Origin: Trileptium ribeirensis
Lineage: Eukaryota; Nematoda; Enoplea; Enoplida; Thoracostomopsidae
Length of the DNA: 64,000 bases
NCBI GenBank assembly: GCA_030248225.1
Contig: JASANE010004981.1
Coordinates: 1 to 64,000, forward strand
Reading direction: 5' to 3'
In this document: positions 42,661 through 55,200 of the stretch, piece by piece
Position numbering within the stretch: the first letter of the stretch is position 1
Layout: every line of letters begins with the position of its first letter
The notes under the pieces: model-generated
The model's database searches: none
Seen by the model: only the letters and a program-made list of their open reading frames with translations
Told to the model about the DNA's origin: nothing
Position numbers and translations under genes: made by a program

Positions 42661-45404
42661 CAAAAATAAAATAAAAAAAAAAAAACAAAACAACACAAAA
42701 AAAACACAAAACCTCATTTGTGCTAGAATGCTGCTATCTCATTGTCATACATGTTCATTGGCAGAAGAGGGAGGGATTATATACCTTAGGCTCCGCACTT
42801 CCTGGGAAGTCGCGAAGAAAATTTGGCAAAAATAGGCCAAAATCGCGCGGAAAATCCGCAAAAATTGGGCGAAATTTGCAAAAGCTGGAGAAAATTGACA
42901 ATAATCAGGGCAAAATTGGCAGAATCGGGGAAAAATTGGCAAAATTTAACAAAGATTTTGAATCCAAAAAATTTCGAAAATTTATCCTCCCCTGGCGACT
43001 CCTCCGCCGACCAGCTGATCCCCTACCCTCTGGGAAGACCCCATCCCCGAAGCATCCGACACCACCCCTTGGATTTTAGACATTGAGCATGTTTGCTCAT
43101 TGTGATCTTGAATATTGCATTCATTAATTAATGTGTAGTTGGTATGACGTATAAAAAGCATTTGTCCGAGCTGTGAATCCAACATGGAACACTTCACCGC
43201 GTTACAAATTTAGATTTTTTTCTATTGTAAAATTACTATTCTTGTTTTTCAGGAATGTTGTTTGACGTTTATTTATTGCCACGAATTTTATTGCCAAGGT
43301 AATCGTTGTGGAAAACAAAACAAATTCAAATCATCAAATCCTTCGCCTTAGCTGTCGGTCAGCAATGTTCGTTTCCATCGTTCAAATCGGTTCACGGTTC
43401 AGCAATGCTTTAAATATCTTGGAAGCTTGAAAAATCCGTCTTTTAACATCATATAAACTTTTCAGTTTTCTCTGATTCCTATTATGTAATTTCATTGAAG
43501 ATAATTTGAGAGCCATGCTAGTATAAATGTTTAATTGAAAAATCCAGAATTTTTGAAACTTCTAAAACCAGTCTTTTTGAAGCTTTTAGAGCTTATTGTC
43601 GACGAGCTGCAATAATTTAAAATATCGAATATCGAATTGTCGTCAAAATATCGAATATTAAATTTTATAAATTTTCAGAGATATTTTGTTTTAAATTTTT
43701 ATGTCATTTGATTCTGCTTATACTTCTTAATATTTGACTAATCCATGAAAAATAGTAGTGGAAACAGAATTAAGCCAAAGTGAAACGTTCTAAATTTAGA
43801 ACAAACGAAAACAACAAAATAATTATAATAAAATGGTCTACACCGCACACGGAAGCGAGAATTTCGGCTCCAGGCTGGCCACGACTCGGGTCGGAGCCGA
43901 ATAGAGCCGGTATCAATATCTTTCGGGAACGCGTTACCGACTTTAGTCAAAAAACTCGAACTCGGATCGCTACGTCGTAGCTCGTAAACAACACGATATA
44001 CATTAGGTTAATTTTTACCCGTAAAACAGCCTGTTACTCTGGGGCAGCGAGCTACGTTCCCACACATGATTTAAAACATTTTCAAAGCTGGTAATATCTT
44101 TCTGTTTACCCTTAACGTCCCCTGCTATAAATTGACACAGAAAATTTATTATAATTACCGCTGTTTGTGATACCAAAGGTTTTTTATTTTTGAAAACAAA
44201 TATTGCCCCCAGTGGCGTAAATCTGTAAGAATTACTGGGGGATCCAAGTCTAGTGAAGGTTTAATGATCTATACACGACTTCAACACAACTAAATTTCTC
44301 AGCGGTCTTCATTTTTGACTTTACTCTACAATCTGCGTACGCTCCTGGTCTAGCGTTGTATCTGTTTCGGTCTACATCATTTGAATACATTGTGAAATCC
44401 AAGATGAGATTAGTCGCATGCCGTACAAGAGAAAAAGTACGACCGTATTCGAGACGATATTCCAACTGTTTATTGTGTACCCAGACAAGACATACTTAAT
44501 ATATATGAAACCGGGCCTAGAGCTATTTTCAAAAACCGGATCAATAGTTACTACATTTTTCATATTTAGTGTAGACACAATCATAAAATTCTACTGCAGC
44601 TGAATTTTTTGATATTTCTCGCATCCTGGAGAACTATGGGTAGACTCGAAAGGCTGTCTGAGCTAGCATAGTAGCTGAGACGCATGTAATTCATACATAC
44701 TCAAGGTTCGAGGTTCCAGGAGATAGCCAGGCCTTTGGGTAAAGGGAGGCCTTCGGTCTCTCAGAGGAAGGTCAGCCGGTCGGTTGAGGAAGGGGTGGGT
44801 AGGGAGGTTTGTCGCCTTGGGCGCCTATGGTTCGCAGCCTGCGGCGCCACTAGAAGGCAGGTTCAACGACCTGTTGGGGGTCCAAGTTTAAGGGTTTCTA
44901 GGGGCATCGTTGCTTCGCAACGAGTGCGTCCGAGCTTTAGGAGTAATCCTCCACCCTAACCCATTGTGAGCATGTGTGATGCAATTTAATCAAGGTAGTG
45001 TTGGGTAAAAGACGTGAAAGTCTACGGCCGGCCTATAACAATTTTCCGGAGGAGGGTCCGGGTCTAGGGCGTCGTAAGTGGATCGGCACTTTGCGCCGGG
45101 GGTGGATCCGAGCTTCAGGGGTGACTCTCCGTGGGTACGGGTAACGGTTTTTGAGCGTTTAGTTTATTTTAGTTTATTTATTTTTATTTTATTTTAGTTT
45201 ATCAAATTTTTGAGCCCGCGGGTAACAGGTAACCCGCGAGTATTTATACTTCGCGGGTAACCGCACACTTCGAAAGTAATCGTAAAACATTTAGCACAAC
45301 CCCGAGTACCGAGCAATGCTCCACTTGCAAGAAAAACCACCCATGGTGTTAAATATTTTGTTTTGCAACCCGACATGGAGGTTGGGTCAGTAACAAGCTG
45401 TTCC
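42661..45404. other. Spacer between the inverted arms, first part
   Basis: It begins with an A-rich run (42661-42715) and a tract of GGCAAAATT-like words (42820-42960), whose relatives lie at 60230-60330 (inverted) and 63500-63560. AT-rich unique-looking sequence follows, then GAGCCGA-rich words (43850-43960) and GC-rich sequence from 44640. The stretch 44945-45060 is related to 59570-59660. No gene recognised. Confidence 0.5.
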
Positions 45405-45965
45405 ATTTACTTTGCGCCGCATATGTTACCAGACGTTTCATCTTTGGTGGACGTTGCAGAAGAAACTAGGGGTTTCATTTACTGTAGAAGCCACTAGGCA
45501 ATTTCCTTTAGTGGGCGCCGTAGCCGTAGAGACCACTAGGCGGCTCGTGACTCCCTTTACTAACCGCTGTAGAAGCCTGTACGCGGATCCGTTTTCTTTG
45601 CGCCGTAGATGTTACCAGACGTTTCATCTTTGGTGGATGTTGCAGAAGGAACTAGGTAGTTCTGTTTACTGGGTGCTGTAGAACCCACTGGGCAATTCCC
45701 TTTAGTGGATGCCGTAGACGTAGAGACCAGTGGCGTCTCGCGGCTCCATTTACTAGACGCTGTAGAAGCCTGTAAGCGGATCCGTTTTCTTTGCGCCCTA
45801 TATGTTACCAGACGTTTCATCTTTGGCGGACGTTGCAGAAAAAAAACTGGGTAGTTCTCTTTGCTGGGCGCTGTAGAACCCACTGGGCAATTCCCTTTAG
45901 TGGGCGCAGTAGACGTAGAGACCACTAGGCGTCTCGCGGCTCCATTTACTAGACGCTGTAGAACT
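45405..45965. repeat. Tandem repeat of about 190 bp, three units
   Basis: Units begin near 45411, 45598 and 45790 at the word TTGCGCC. Each continues with TGTTACCAGACGTTTCATC, then TGG(T/C)GGA(C/T)GTTGCAGAA, and contains internal shorter repeats around GTAGA-CCACTAGGC. A single related copy is at 59100-59190. Frames through it are side effects of repetition. Confidence 0.85.
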
Positions 45966-46430
45966 AGCGCAACTTCCTAACACCATGCCCATACGACCCA
46001 GGCTATCGTAACCTCAAGGGTGGACCGTGAATACTAAAATTTTAATCTTATTCTTGGTCAGACCCAAGAAGCTACGCAGCTTAGCAGGAAGCAGGCGCGC
46101 TTCACGGGGTGTGTTCGGACCCCGCCCGAAGGGTTGTGCACGTGTGCAGTATCGGGTATGATTTCTGAGGTCCCCCAGGGAGGCTAGCACCGACACCTGC
46201 TCACAGGTCATGGAGCCTAGCCGCTATTCCCTATCTTAGACTCATCGGAAGTTGTTTAGTTGTATTTTAGTGTGATAAGTGTTGGAGTAAAACATGAAAA
46301 AGTCCCTAGAAGTTTGAAGCTCAAGTTGATGTACCTAGTTAAGATCTTGGTATGCTCCGTGTTAGAGCATTGACCTATGTGGCCCCACAGGGTTCCGACA
46401 AGCCCTGAGTGTTTAAGGTCGGATTATCAA
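45965..46430 (-). repeat. Conserved structured repeat module, copy D
   Basis: This is the inner end of the right arm, an inverted counterpart of copy C with the same central hairpin (plus strand 46106-46123). The GCATGG half of the closing stem is present (plus strand CCATGC at 45983-45988), but its partner is lost because similarity ends at the GTTGCGC word and the tandem repeat begins there. Confidence 0.75.
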
Positions 46431-49400
46431 CGGGTGGCCTGCTTTCCTCAATAAATTCTATGCGAGCGTACTGCTGCCTTGACCAGTGAAAGTTTTAGCT
46501 TATTAGAATCGAGAAAATTCCTAACAAATTTTGAGTCACCGTCATCAACGGGTTAAATTTTAGTAACGTTCTCCGATTATTTTATTTCCTAGATCCGGTA
46601 AAAATGCAAATAGATAGGTCAGAAGGCCATGCGCGCCAGTGCTTGTGACATTCTCGCCCACAAGCCGTGGCGAGCAGTGCCTGCTCGTCCGTGCGGACAA
46701 ACCAGAAAAGAAAATTCCCTATCGTCTCGGTAAGAAGTAAGGCGGTACTCGGTGTCTCATAATACATTTATTTACATAGATCAAATGTTATCGAGGGGAC
46801 GAGTGTTCCTAAACAAACCGGGACGGGACGAGTAAAACGGATCGGGGAAGCCTAGTAGTATCTTGCTATGGTCGCTGCGGTTCAACACAATATGGTGGCA
46901 CGGGACCTTAAAAAGAGAACAGGGGAGGAGCGTACGGATATTCGCCAAGTTGCGCACTAGGGGCGGTTATCCTTGCTTCTGCTCAACGTTGGCGCATTAA
47001 TCAGCTATGCGGCGCGATAAGCAGGAGCCCTAGTGTGCTTCAGAAATCGCTCCTTAATGCAGGTCGCTCCGGGCGACGGATACTTACGCACAGCGACAAA
47101 GCGTGGATGGGGCAAAAGGGAAACGCGGTGGCCGCGACTAACTACAAGAACTCTACAGCATGGTTGGGGCGCTGATTGAAACAATGCCGACTACCGAGTA
47201 TAACGAGGGGCGACTAACCGTTTGTCCTTAATATACACTTGCGATAGTGCCTACACGTAACTTCATCCTATAGTATTTGACGACATTTCCTACCTCAAGG
47301 TACGACTGACCGAACGGCGAGCTCAGGAAGCAAAGAGGAGGAAAAGATGCAATAGTTCCGGAGATGTAGAGCGACGGAACACGGTCGCGATGCTAAGGGG
47401 CATGTTGCGTCCTTGTAGACAACCTGCGAGATCGTTGCCCAATGGTTTGCTTTCTATGTGATCTTTTTGCCGGGGTTTTTTTGTGTGGGGAGCAAGTTTT
47501 CTCAGGCGGGACTCACCTAGCTGAAGGTTAAATCGATCTTATTTCCTACCTTGGAGCGGTTTTGGGGTAGTCGGGACAGGGGCGACTGGCCCCGGACGCA
47601 TTTGCGTCTTTTGTTTTCTCTTTGGTCGTTTGTCTTTTGCCTCTCTCTAACGACGATCCTGTCGTGCGGGCCCCGGCGCACACCGCCACCCCACCCCAAC
47701 AACCAAGGCCAAACACCAAACACAACAAACCACAACACCCAAACACCCCCCACCCCCCCCTAGTACACTGCTGTATGCAGTGTCTCAACTGCCCTGTTGT
47801 GCAGTTGAGTTATCATTGACTTCGTTGTCAATGTTGATGTGTTCCTATGGGATTCTGTCCAACCTGAAACACGGCATGAGCATTGAACGTTCAACTAAAC
47901 TACAAATTTTGGAAACCATAATAGCAAAACCATTGAACTACAATTCCCTATTTTCTGTGACATGCACGTTCAAAAATTTTACCGTGCTCGGCAAAGGAAA
48001 AGTCGTCGATCCTAACTCAAAAGAAGCAAGTCATGTAAAACCTGGACGAGAAGCGTCCATTTCGTTGTGCCCTACCTACGACCACAGGGAATCAGAAAGA
48101 CTCCGAAGTGGGTTGATCAGTCCTCATTGCACTCTATACGGGCACATCCCGAATCGCCTAACGGCTCCTACGTCGGAACTTGATATTAATGAATGATTCC
48201 AGAAATGGGTTATGTGTAGCATTTCGGTGGGAACAGGGAGTTAGAACCCGAACGAGCGTGTTTCTACCTAAATGCGAAGGACGAGCTACATTCGGGGGAA
48301 GCTAAACGAACAGTCTGTTACTCTTCGATTAACAGGGAAATTAAACCCCTGCTGTCACTAAACCTTCCTCACACTTACGGCTGTCGATCCTTGGGGCAGC
48401 ACCAGCTGAACCCCCTTCGCGAGGTAGGTACCTGCGCGGAAATCTTTCGTCCATCGAGTAAATCCGAAGCGAAACGAGAAACGAAAAAGTCAGAGCTGCA
48501 TGAAAACTAAACACATTAAAACAATGCGTCGGAGCCGTTCAGTAAAGTCGACCGAACTCCGCGCTGTCGAAGTCCAACTGATTCGAAGATTCGACGCGTT
48601 GGTCGTAACCTCGAAATTTTCGCCTGTAGTTAAGGATGGCGATTTTGTCGCCGTCCAATCGTTGGCGATTTCTTGACGCCCACTTTTTTGGGCTTTCTGT
48701 ATAGTGTCCAATTGGCGTCACTTTCGGAAATTCAGATCTTGATGGCTACCGTAAACCGTCGATGTCCTTAAAGAGAGTCGGCTTCAATTAAATTTGCCGA
48801 CATCAAGTTTGAATCTTCCGAGTACTCGGAAGTTGACCATCTGTGAGTTTTGTCCCAATTTTCTCAAGAAAAGTAAATTTTGAAGTCTCAATTTCCCGTC
48901 CTTATCGCCGGATGTCCAGCGAAATCGGATCCTAAACTCACAACATTTGAACTGTTTCCGGTCCCAGCTTAATTTAAATACTTTCGGGTCACGCAATTTC
49001 CTTCTTCAACCCCAATTAGCGTGACAATCTGCTCATACTTTGATTATTTGCTCTTCCCAGCCCATCCCGAGTCGGCAAACATCAACTCGGCCTTTATGAT
49101 TTTCGAATTGCCGCCCTCCTATTTAAGCTAAATTCGACTTAGCAGATGACCTTCGTATGCGAGGACATCCAAAAACAACGAAAATAACCGAGCTTATTTG
49201 GAATTTGCTTGCGAGCGCCTATGTTTCAAAGTCTCGCCGGGGGAAACCGGCGACAGGAAAACGTCCGTCTCGGGGCCAGAGATGGAGCATACCCTAACGT
49301 ACTCCTAACTGGTCAGGGACCCTGCTCTAGGGCCCCTGTGGTCTAAAGGAGGGCCCTAAAGTCGCCCCCGTTCATCCTAGTCGTTCGTATTTTGTCCGTC

Positions 49401-50377
49401 CGTAAAACTCTGAAAATTAGTAAATTTTAGTATGTGGTGTTCTCGTTCGTCCGTCCTTATGTTATGTCCTTGCATATATATAGTCGGGGATATATACATA
49501 TATATATTATATACCTATATCTACACACACAAATACTCACGCTACACACATCAGACACGATGGTGACCTGAGCGACACAAAGGTCGCTCAGAATAAACAC
49601 ACACGCAGAACAAGTCAAACACAACAACAACAAAGACGACAAAGAAGAAAACCGACCACAGACGTCGGTTATAGAGAGAGAACGAGGACAAAAACGAAAG
49701 GACAACGAGGACACGGAGAGGGCGTGGGAAGGGAAGCGGGACCAGAGGAATTCCGGGGGAATTTCGAGGGGCCGGGGCGAGATTCGGTCCCAGGACGAAA
49801 AACGGGGTCTATTGATACCAAACACAAGGGGGGTAGACATAGAAGCGGATCGGGACCCACTTATGAGTTCCGATGCACATTAGTATGGGGAGTTTTAGCG
49901 GGCTCTCCTGCGTTAACGGTTGGGCAGAACGACGCCCGCCAGGTATCGTTGGACTCGTCGTCCAACAGCGATTTGAACATACCGCCACCGAAACGGCATG
50001 GGGAAAATGGTACTAAATCACAACTATTAGAGAGAGTAGCGGCTACAGTAGGGGTGCTTTCGCGGGTTGTCTCGGGTTAACGGGGCAGCGGACCGAGACC
50101 CGCCGGGTATTTTTGGAGATGTCTCATCGAGACGAATCCGTTGAGGGGCGCTTCGCCCTTTTTAGAGTTGAGAGAAAAGTCTCGAATTATCGGTGCCCAT
50201 CAGCGGTTGGGAACAGCTCTCGAGGCATCTTTGAGTGGCTACAGCGAGTCAGCGGGGACTCGGACGGAGGTCCGGCGCACATCGTTGGACTCACTTAGTC
50301 CCTATGAACAAGACGAGGGTCGCATACGCCGGTTCGGAAGTAGGGTAGGGGAACGAGGGTGTCGGAAGGTGGGGGGG
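45965..50377 (-). mobile_element. Right arm of the very large inverted repeat
   Basis: Read on the minus strand from 50377 it repeats the left arm: CCGGCGGG cassettes (about 50280-49940), pyrimidine-rich tract, hairpins at 49650-49670 and 49570-49589, TA microsatellite (about 49470-49520), then GC-rich sequence, the hairpin pair at 47760-47830 and module D. It is about 0.9 kb shorter than the left arm, mostly between the landmarks at 39.9/48.0 and 40.85/47.8 kb. A 138-codon frame at 47780-48196 is not conserved in the left arm and is not taken as a gene. The BEL element interrupts the arm at its outer edge. Confidence 0.75.
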
Positions 50378-51073
50378 TGTCGTGTAATCCACGATTATAT
50401 TGGTACGTAATGAATTCTGAAAGGAAGCTGTGTAATGTCACCCTATGTTTTGGTGTAACTCGTCTGCCGTGCGTTGTTATTGCTGACGGAGTCAATGCTT
50501 CTTACTGTCAGCCACCTTCTTCTACGTCAACGATACGCTTCAAATTCTGTGTATGTTTATGGAGGTTGAAGCTTTGTTGGTAACAGATAGTAGATATAAG
50601 GCGGATAACAATAATGTGTTTTATGATGAATACAGTCAACGCTTGATTGCGACGTAAAATAACGACGGACGGTATGATTTGATGTATTATTGGTCGGATA
50701 GGGCGTGTGAGATGTTAGTGAACAATTCAGCGTATTAATTCACCCGACTAGAGAGCTCAAAACTTATACTGTAATTGTATTAGATTGCTATGTGCACATG
50801 GACTACAATAATCAAGATCAACGTAGGAGAATAACCGAAGCCACAATAATATATTGTCCATTGGCACCAATCGTCTTACAGTCTGCCTGCATCCGGTTTG
50901 TTGTCCTCCGAACCTCATACAGTTATTCCTCTTGCCGTTGACCACTTCCATTTCTCGAGCTGTGCCAATCCGAAGGACCATTGTTTCGGCGAAGACGTCC
51001 CAATTGATCATACGCTTTACGATAGCTGGCTTGGGATATCAATGTAAGTAAACGTTTATTTTCTTCTACCACA
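50378..51073 (+). repeat. 5' LTR of the BEL element
   Basis: 696 bp, TGTCGTG...CTACCACA, matching 57114-57809 with equal length and about four substitutions (for example GGGCGTG versus GGGTGTG, AATTCAG versus AATGCAG). It is preceded by a G run that supplies the target duplication. Confidence 0.95.
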
Positions 51074-51083
51074 CAGAAGAATT

Positions 51084-51101
51084 TGGCGCAACCAGCAGGA
51101 T
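51084..51101 (+). other. Primer-binding site of the BEL element
   Basis: TGGCGCAACCAGCAGG starts ten bases after the left LTR. The leading TGG is expected for complementarity to the CCA end of a tRNA. I cannot say from memory which tRNA it fits. Confidence 0.6.
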
Positions 51102-51105
51102 AAAG

Positions 51106-52836
51106 ATGGCACCAGTCTCTCGTTCAGGTATGATTCGAAAAATTATCGGTCCGATTCGAAGTCGGTTGGTTAATCACATATCGATTGCGAGTGACTTACT
51201 ACAGCAACATGTTCCTCTAAATACTGACGATTGTCAACGGATTGCAGATGATATCGTAGAAGTTACTGCGAAAATCCAAATAACGATTACATCACTTGCC
51301 GAAAAGGATTCGCAATGGATTTCTTTAATCGATACACTTGTTGGTGACGAGCGAGTTGTGGAAGAGGAATTGTATACGAAGACTGCGATCGATAATCCGG
51401 ATGGATATCTGATGATCATAGAAGACGCCAAGGAACTCGTTTGTCGTTTGGATCGGAAATTAACTGAAGCCAATCGCCAACTTACAGCAACTCCAATACA
51501 ACATTCTCAGCCAAGTGTCAATACTTCATCGAATGCTAATTCTACGGGAATGGAAACCACGAAATTACCAAAGTTGACGATGCCTACATTCGATGGCGAT
51601 TATTTCCAATGGATGAACTTCTGGAATATTTTTTGCAAAAATGTTCATGAGCGTAGTATAACTCGAACGGAGAAATTTGCATACTTACGAGGACAAGTAC
51701 GTGGAGTCGCTCTCCAATGCATTGACGGTTTAGCAGTAAATGATGAAAACTACGACACCGCAATATCGCTATTGCGTGAAAGGTTCGAACGTACCGCAAC
51801 CCAATTGGTCGGTACATTGTACACGCAACTCAAGCGAATGCCAAAAGCGAATATGAAACCGGCTGACCTATTGTTTACCTACGATAATTGTGAAAAAATC
51901 TTTCGACAACTCGAAAGCGGCGGCGAGAATCTGAATGCGAATCGATCATTAGTCCGAGAAGTTCTGGGAAAGTATCCTTCAAATGTTGTCAAGGACTTAC
52001 TATGTCATCATGATGTGGGCTCACAATCTTCATTGGATGACTTACGCAGAGGTTTGAAGAACTACCTAAAACAGACAGAAGATTTGGCAGAGCTTTTGGA
52101 CGATCTAGATCCGTACGGTGGCGATACTAGAGGTAATTCCGGCGCCATCCGACCACGAAGGGCCGCGGACGAACAAGCAGCAATGTCGAAACATTCAATG
52201 GCAGAATCAAAGTCCAAATCGCTCACATTCCCTCTAACCTCGGCTTTCACCACGACGACACAGCCTATTCACTTCCCTACAACTCTGCCGCAAAGACCGT
52301 GTGTCTTCTGCGATCAGAAGCACTTCAACTCCGAATGTAAAGAATACAAAACAGCTGAAACCCGGCGGGACCGTCTGCGAGTGCTGAACAGATGTTTTCG
52401 ATGCATCAACGGTACACACCTGGCAAAAGACTGTCGAATGCCAGCTCAACGTGTGCGGTGTTTTTTCTGCCGCCAGAATGGTAAACATCCGTCACCACTG
52501 TGCCCTACGCAATTTGCCAGTATAACAGATACTAAGAAGGATATCGCACAGTCGAATAATTCAGTGGCAGGCATGTTGTCGGTCAACGAACAATCCGTGA
52601 TGATGACTGCATCTACAGTAGCAGTAAATCCGAAGTCTGGCGAACGTTGTAAGGTCCGTATTCTATTCCACTCCGGCAGCCATCGTACGTATGTCACTGC
52701 AGCTCTGGCACGACGAATGAATCTGAAACAAGGAATAGAAGAGTCTATTCATGTGGCAATCTTCGGGTCAACGCGTTCCCTGTCGGTAACGACTCGCAAC
52801 GTCAGCCTAGATATCGTGCAACGTGATGGCTCTTAA
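51106..52836 (+). pseudogene. BEL Gag and protease region (576 codons)
   Basis: It starts at the ATG five bases after the primer-binding site. A BEL-type Gag core near residues 150-260 contains LPKLTMPTFDGDYFQW. Three Cys/His knuckles follow at about 399-411, 430-443 and 454-468, the second a canonical C-x2-C-x4-H-x4-C. The aspartic protease motif reads F-H-S-G-S at 521-525: the catalytic Asp is replaced by His 522 (CAC for an expected GAC), so this copy's protease should be inactive. The frame ends at a stop within a stretch where the protein family continues in the next frame from about 52823, so one base has been gained or two lost. Confidence 0.9.
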
Positions 52837-53857
52837 CCGTACTGTATGTGCTCATACGACACCAGTCATCACCAATTGTCCGATTTCTGTAGGTTCTTTA
52901 CCAGTAGAAGAACAACAATTGATTGAGTCAATGAAATACGCTATTGCAGATAACTGTAGGAACAGCAACGACAATTCCATCGACATGCTCATCGGTTCCG
53001 ATTTCTTCTGGGAATTTATAACTGGGTCTCGCATGACGACCACGACTGGATTATTCATTGTTCCATCGACGTTGGGTCTGTTAATAGCCGGACGATACTC
53101 TGACGATGAATCGTCGCATAAGAGTTCCCCAAGTTTGCTATGTTTAACTGAGACATTTAGCCAAAGAGCGAGTGAATACGGGCTAGTCACGTCGAAGCCA
53201 GCTATTGTCCCGCCTTATCCCGATGTCGATGAGTTCTGGCGCCTGGAATCAGTTGGAATTTACGACGATCCTTCGATGAAAGATGATGATGACGCATTAA
53301 ATCAGTTTAATAAATCTGTGTTTTTTGAGGATGGACGTTACCACGTCAAATGGCCCTGGAAACGTCATTGCGCACCACTGCCAACGAATTACGAGCTAGC
53401 TCTGGGAAGGTTCCGATCGCTCAGTAGAAGACTATGCAGTGAAAAAACTGACGTACTGACGAAGTATAACAAAATCATCGAACAACAGTTACAAAACGGA
53501 ACAATTGAAAGAATTTTTGATAGTTTGGAAAATGCGAAGCCAAAATGGTACCAGTCGGGAATTATAACGCATTATTTGCCGCACCACCCCGTAGTTAAAC
53601 CAGGAAGTATAACAACGAAAGTGAGAATCGTATATGATGCATCCGCGAAGTCGAAGAAGGAGAATTCCTCTCTCAATGAGTGTTTATATCGGGGACGCGT
53701 CTTGTTGCCAGACCTTTGCTCTGTGTTGCTTCGTTTCCGTTTGCATACAATCGGAATAGTAGCCGATATAGAGAAAGCATTCTTGCAAATTGTTCTCCAG
53801 TCGGAAGATCGGGACGTCACAAGGTTTTTTGGTTCAACGATATCAGCAAGCCACTGA
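52823..53857 (+). pseudogene. BEL protease end and N-terminal reverse transcriptase
   Basis: It continues the polyprotein after the first frame change. IDMLIGSDFFWEF is the usual block between protease and reverse transcriptase in BEL/Pao. VRIVYDASAK and DIEKAFLQI are reverse transcriptase motifs; the latter holds the first catalytic aspartate. The family match stops at a run of six T (about 53824-53829), where the next part resumes one frame back, the expected outcome of a one-base loss in a homopolymer. Confidence 0.9.
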
Positions 53858-55200
53858 ATGATAACAACATTGGGGTGTTTCGATTCTGTCGAGTGCCATT
53901 CGGCATTGTCAGCAGTCCTTTTTTATTGGGTGCGGTTGTACAATATCATTTACGTAGGCAAACCAACGAAACGGCACAGAAAATAGAGTCTAATATATAT
54001 GTCGATAACGTGATTACAGGTTGTGAAACTGACGAATCGGCTTCTGAATTCTATATGCAGTCGAAAGCTATATTCCTTGAGGCGAGCATGAACTTACAAC
54101 AATGGCGTACGAGCTCTTCTGTTTTGAACGATTCCATTCCTGACAACGATTTGTGTCCCAATTCAGATGTTAAGGTTTTAGGTCTAATGTGGGATAGTAA
54201 GGATGATTCACTTCGACTGAATCGAGCTGAGATAAAATTGCAGCAATATACGAAGCGTGGAGTGTTACAGTCGCTTGCTTCGATATATGATCCACTGGGA
54301 TTATTCCAGCCTGCGCTCCTCAAGGTTAAGAGTTTCCTACGTCGTTTGTGGGAAGATAGTAAGAACTGGGATAATAAGTTGGATGAAAATTCTTGTATCG
54401 AGCTAACGCAGATTTTTACAGAAATACAACCGGTATTTAACCATCGCATATCGCGATTTATCCCCGGCTTTCAGCTCGCATCAGAAACTACAATCGTGGT
54501 TTTTTGTGATGCATCAGCTACAGCTTATGCAGCCACTGTGTATTTGCGTCAATGGAGTAATACTCGAAACTGCTATGATACGAATTTAGTATTTTCTAAG
54601 AGCCGCTTAGCCCCGAAGAAACGCTCCGGTGTGGAGATTTCGCTGCCACGTTTAGAATTGCTTGCGACTGTAATAGGATGTAGAGCGGCAACGTTTGTGC
54701 GTGCGAGTCTTATGCGAGGCCTACAAACCCAGATATTCCTGTTTACTGACTCTAAGTGTGTATTATACTGGCTTCGTAGCCACAAACCACTTTCGGTGTT
54801 CGTCGAGAATAGAGTTGACGAACTAAAACAACTGACGTCGAGCGAATTTCTCTACGTCAACACTAGCGATAATCCGGCGGATATTGGAACCCGCGGAAAA
54901 AATGTGGTCGATCTAGTCACATGTGCGTCGTGGTGGCATGGTCCGAAATGGCTATCACTAGAATCAAACAATTGGCCCCGATGCCCAGAAGTCGACCTAA
55001 GTCTTTCAGAAGACCATGACTGGAATGAGCTGAGAAAAACTACTGTTCAACACAGCCTCTTAGTGAAAGATAATGTTAATGACACTATCATTGAGTCCCC
55101 ACTGGGAATCGACGAATACCGGTTTTCAAGCTGGCGAAGGCTCCTTCGGACGACGGGCTGGTATTTGAAGCTGCTTAAGTGGTTGATATGGGAAAGGTAG
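53828..55200 (+). pseudogene. BEL reverse transcriptase palm and RNase H
   Basis: It continues with FRFCRVPFGIVSSPF and the catalytic YVDN box (near 54000), then the connection and RNase H with FCDASATAYAA and LFTDSKCVLYWL, whose aspartates are present. The frame stops at 55200 (WLIWER), where the family continues in the next frame, the third frame change of the element. Confidence 0.9.

Noticed and set aside
47780..48196. 138-codon plus-strand frame in the right arm
   Set aside because: The homologous part of the left arm is not open in the same way, and the frame crosses hairpin-rich repeat sequence.
52823..52836. Programmed frameshift between Gag-protease and reverse transcriptase of BEL
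   Set aside because: BEL/Pao elements usually have one long frame, and two more frame changes plus a TGA occur further on, so accidental damage or sequence error is simpler.
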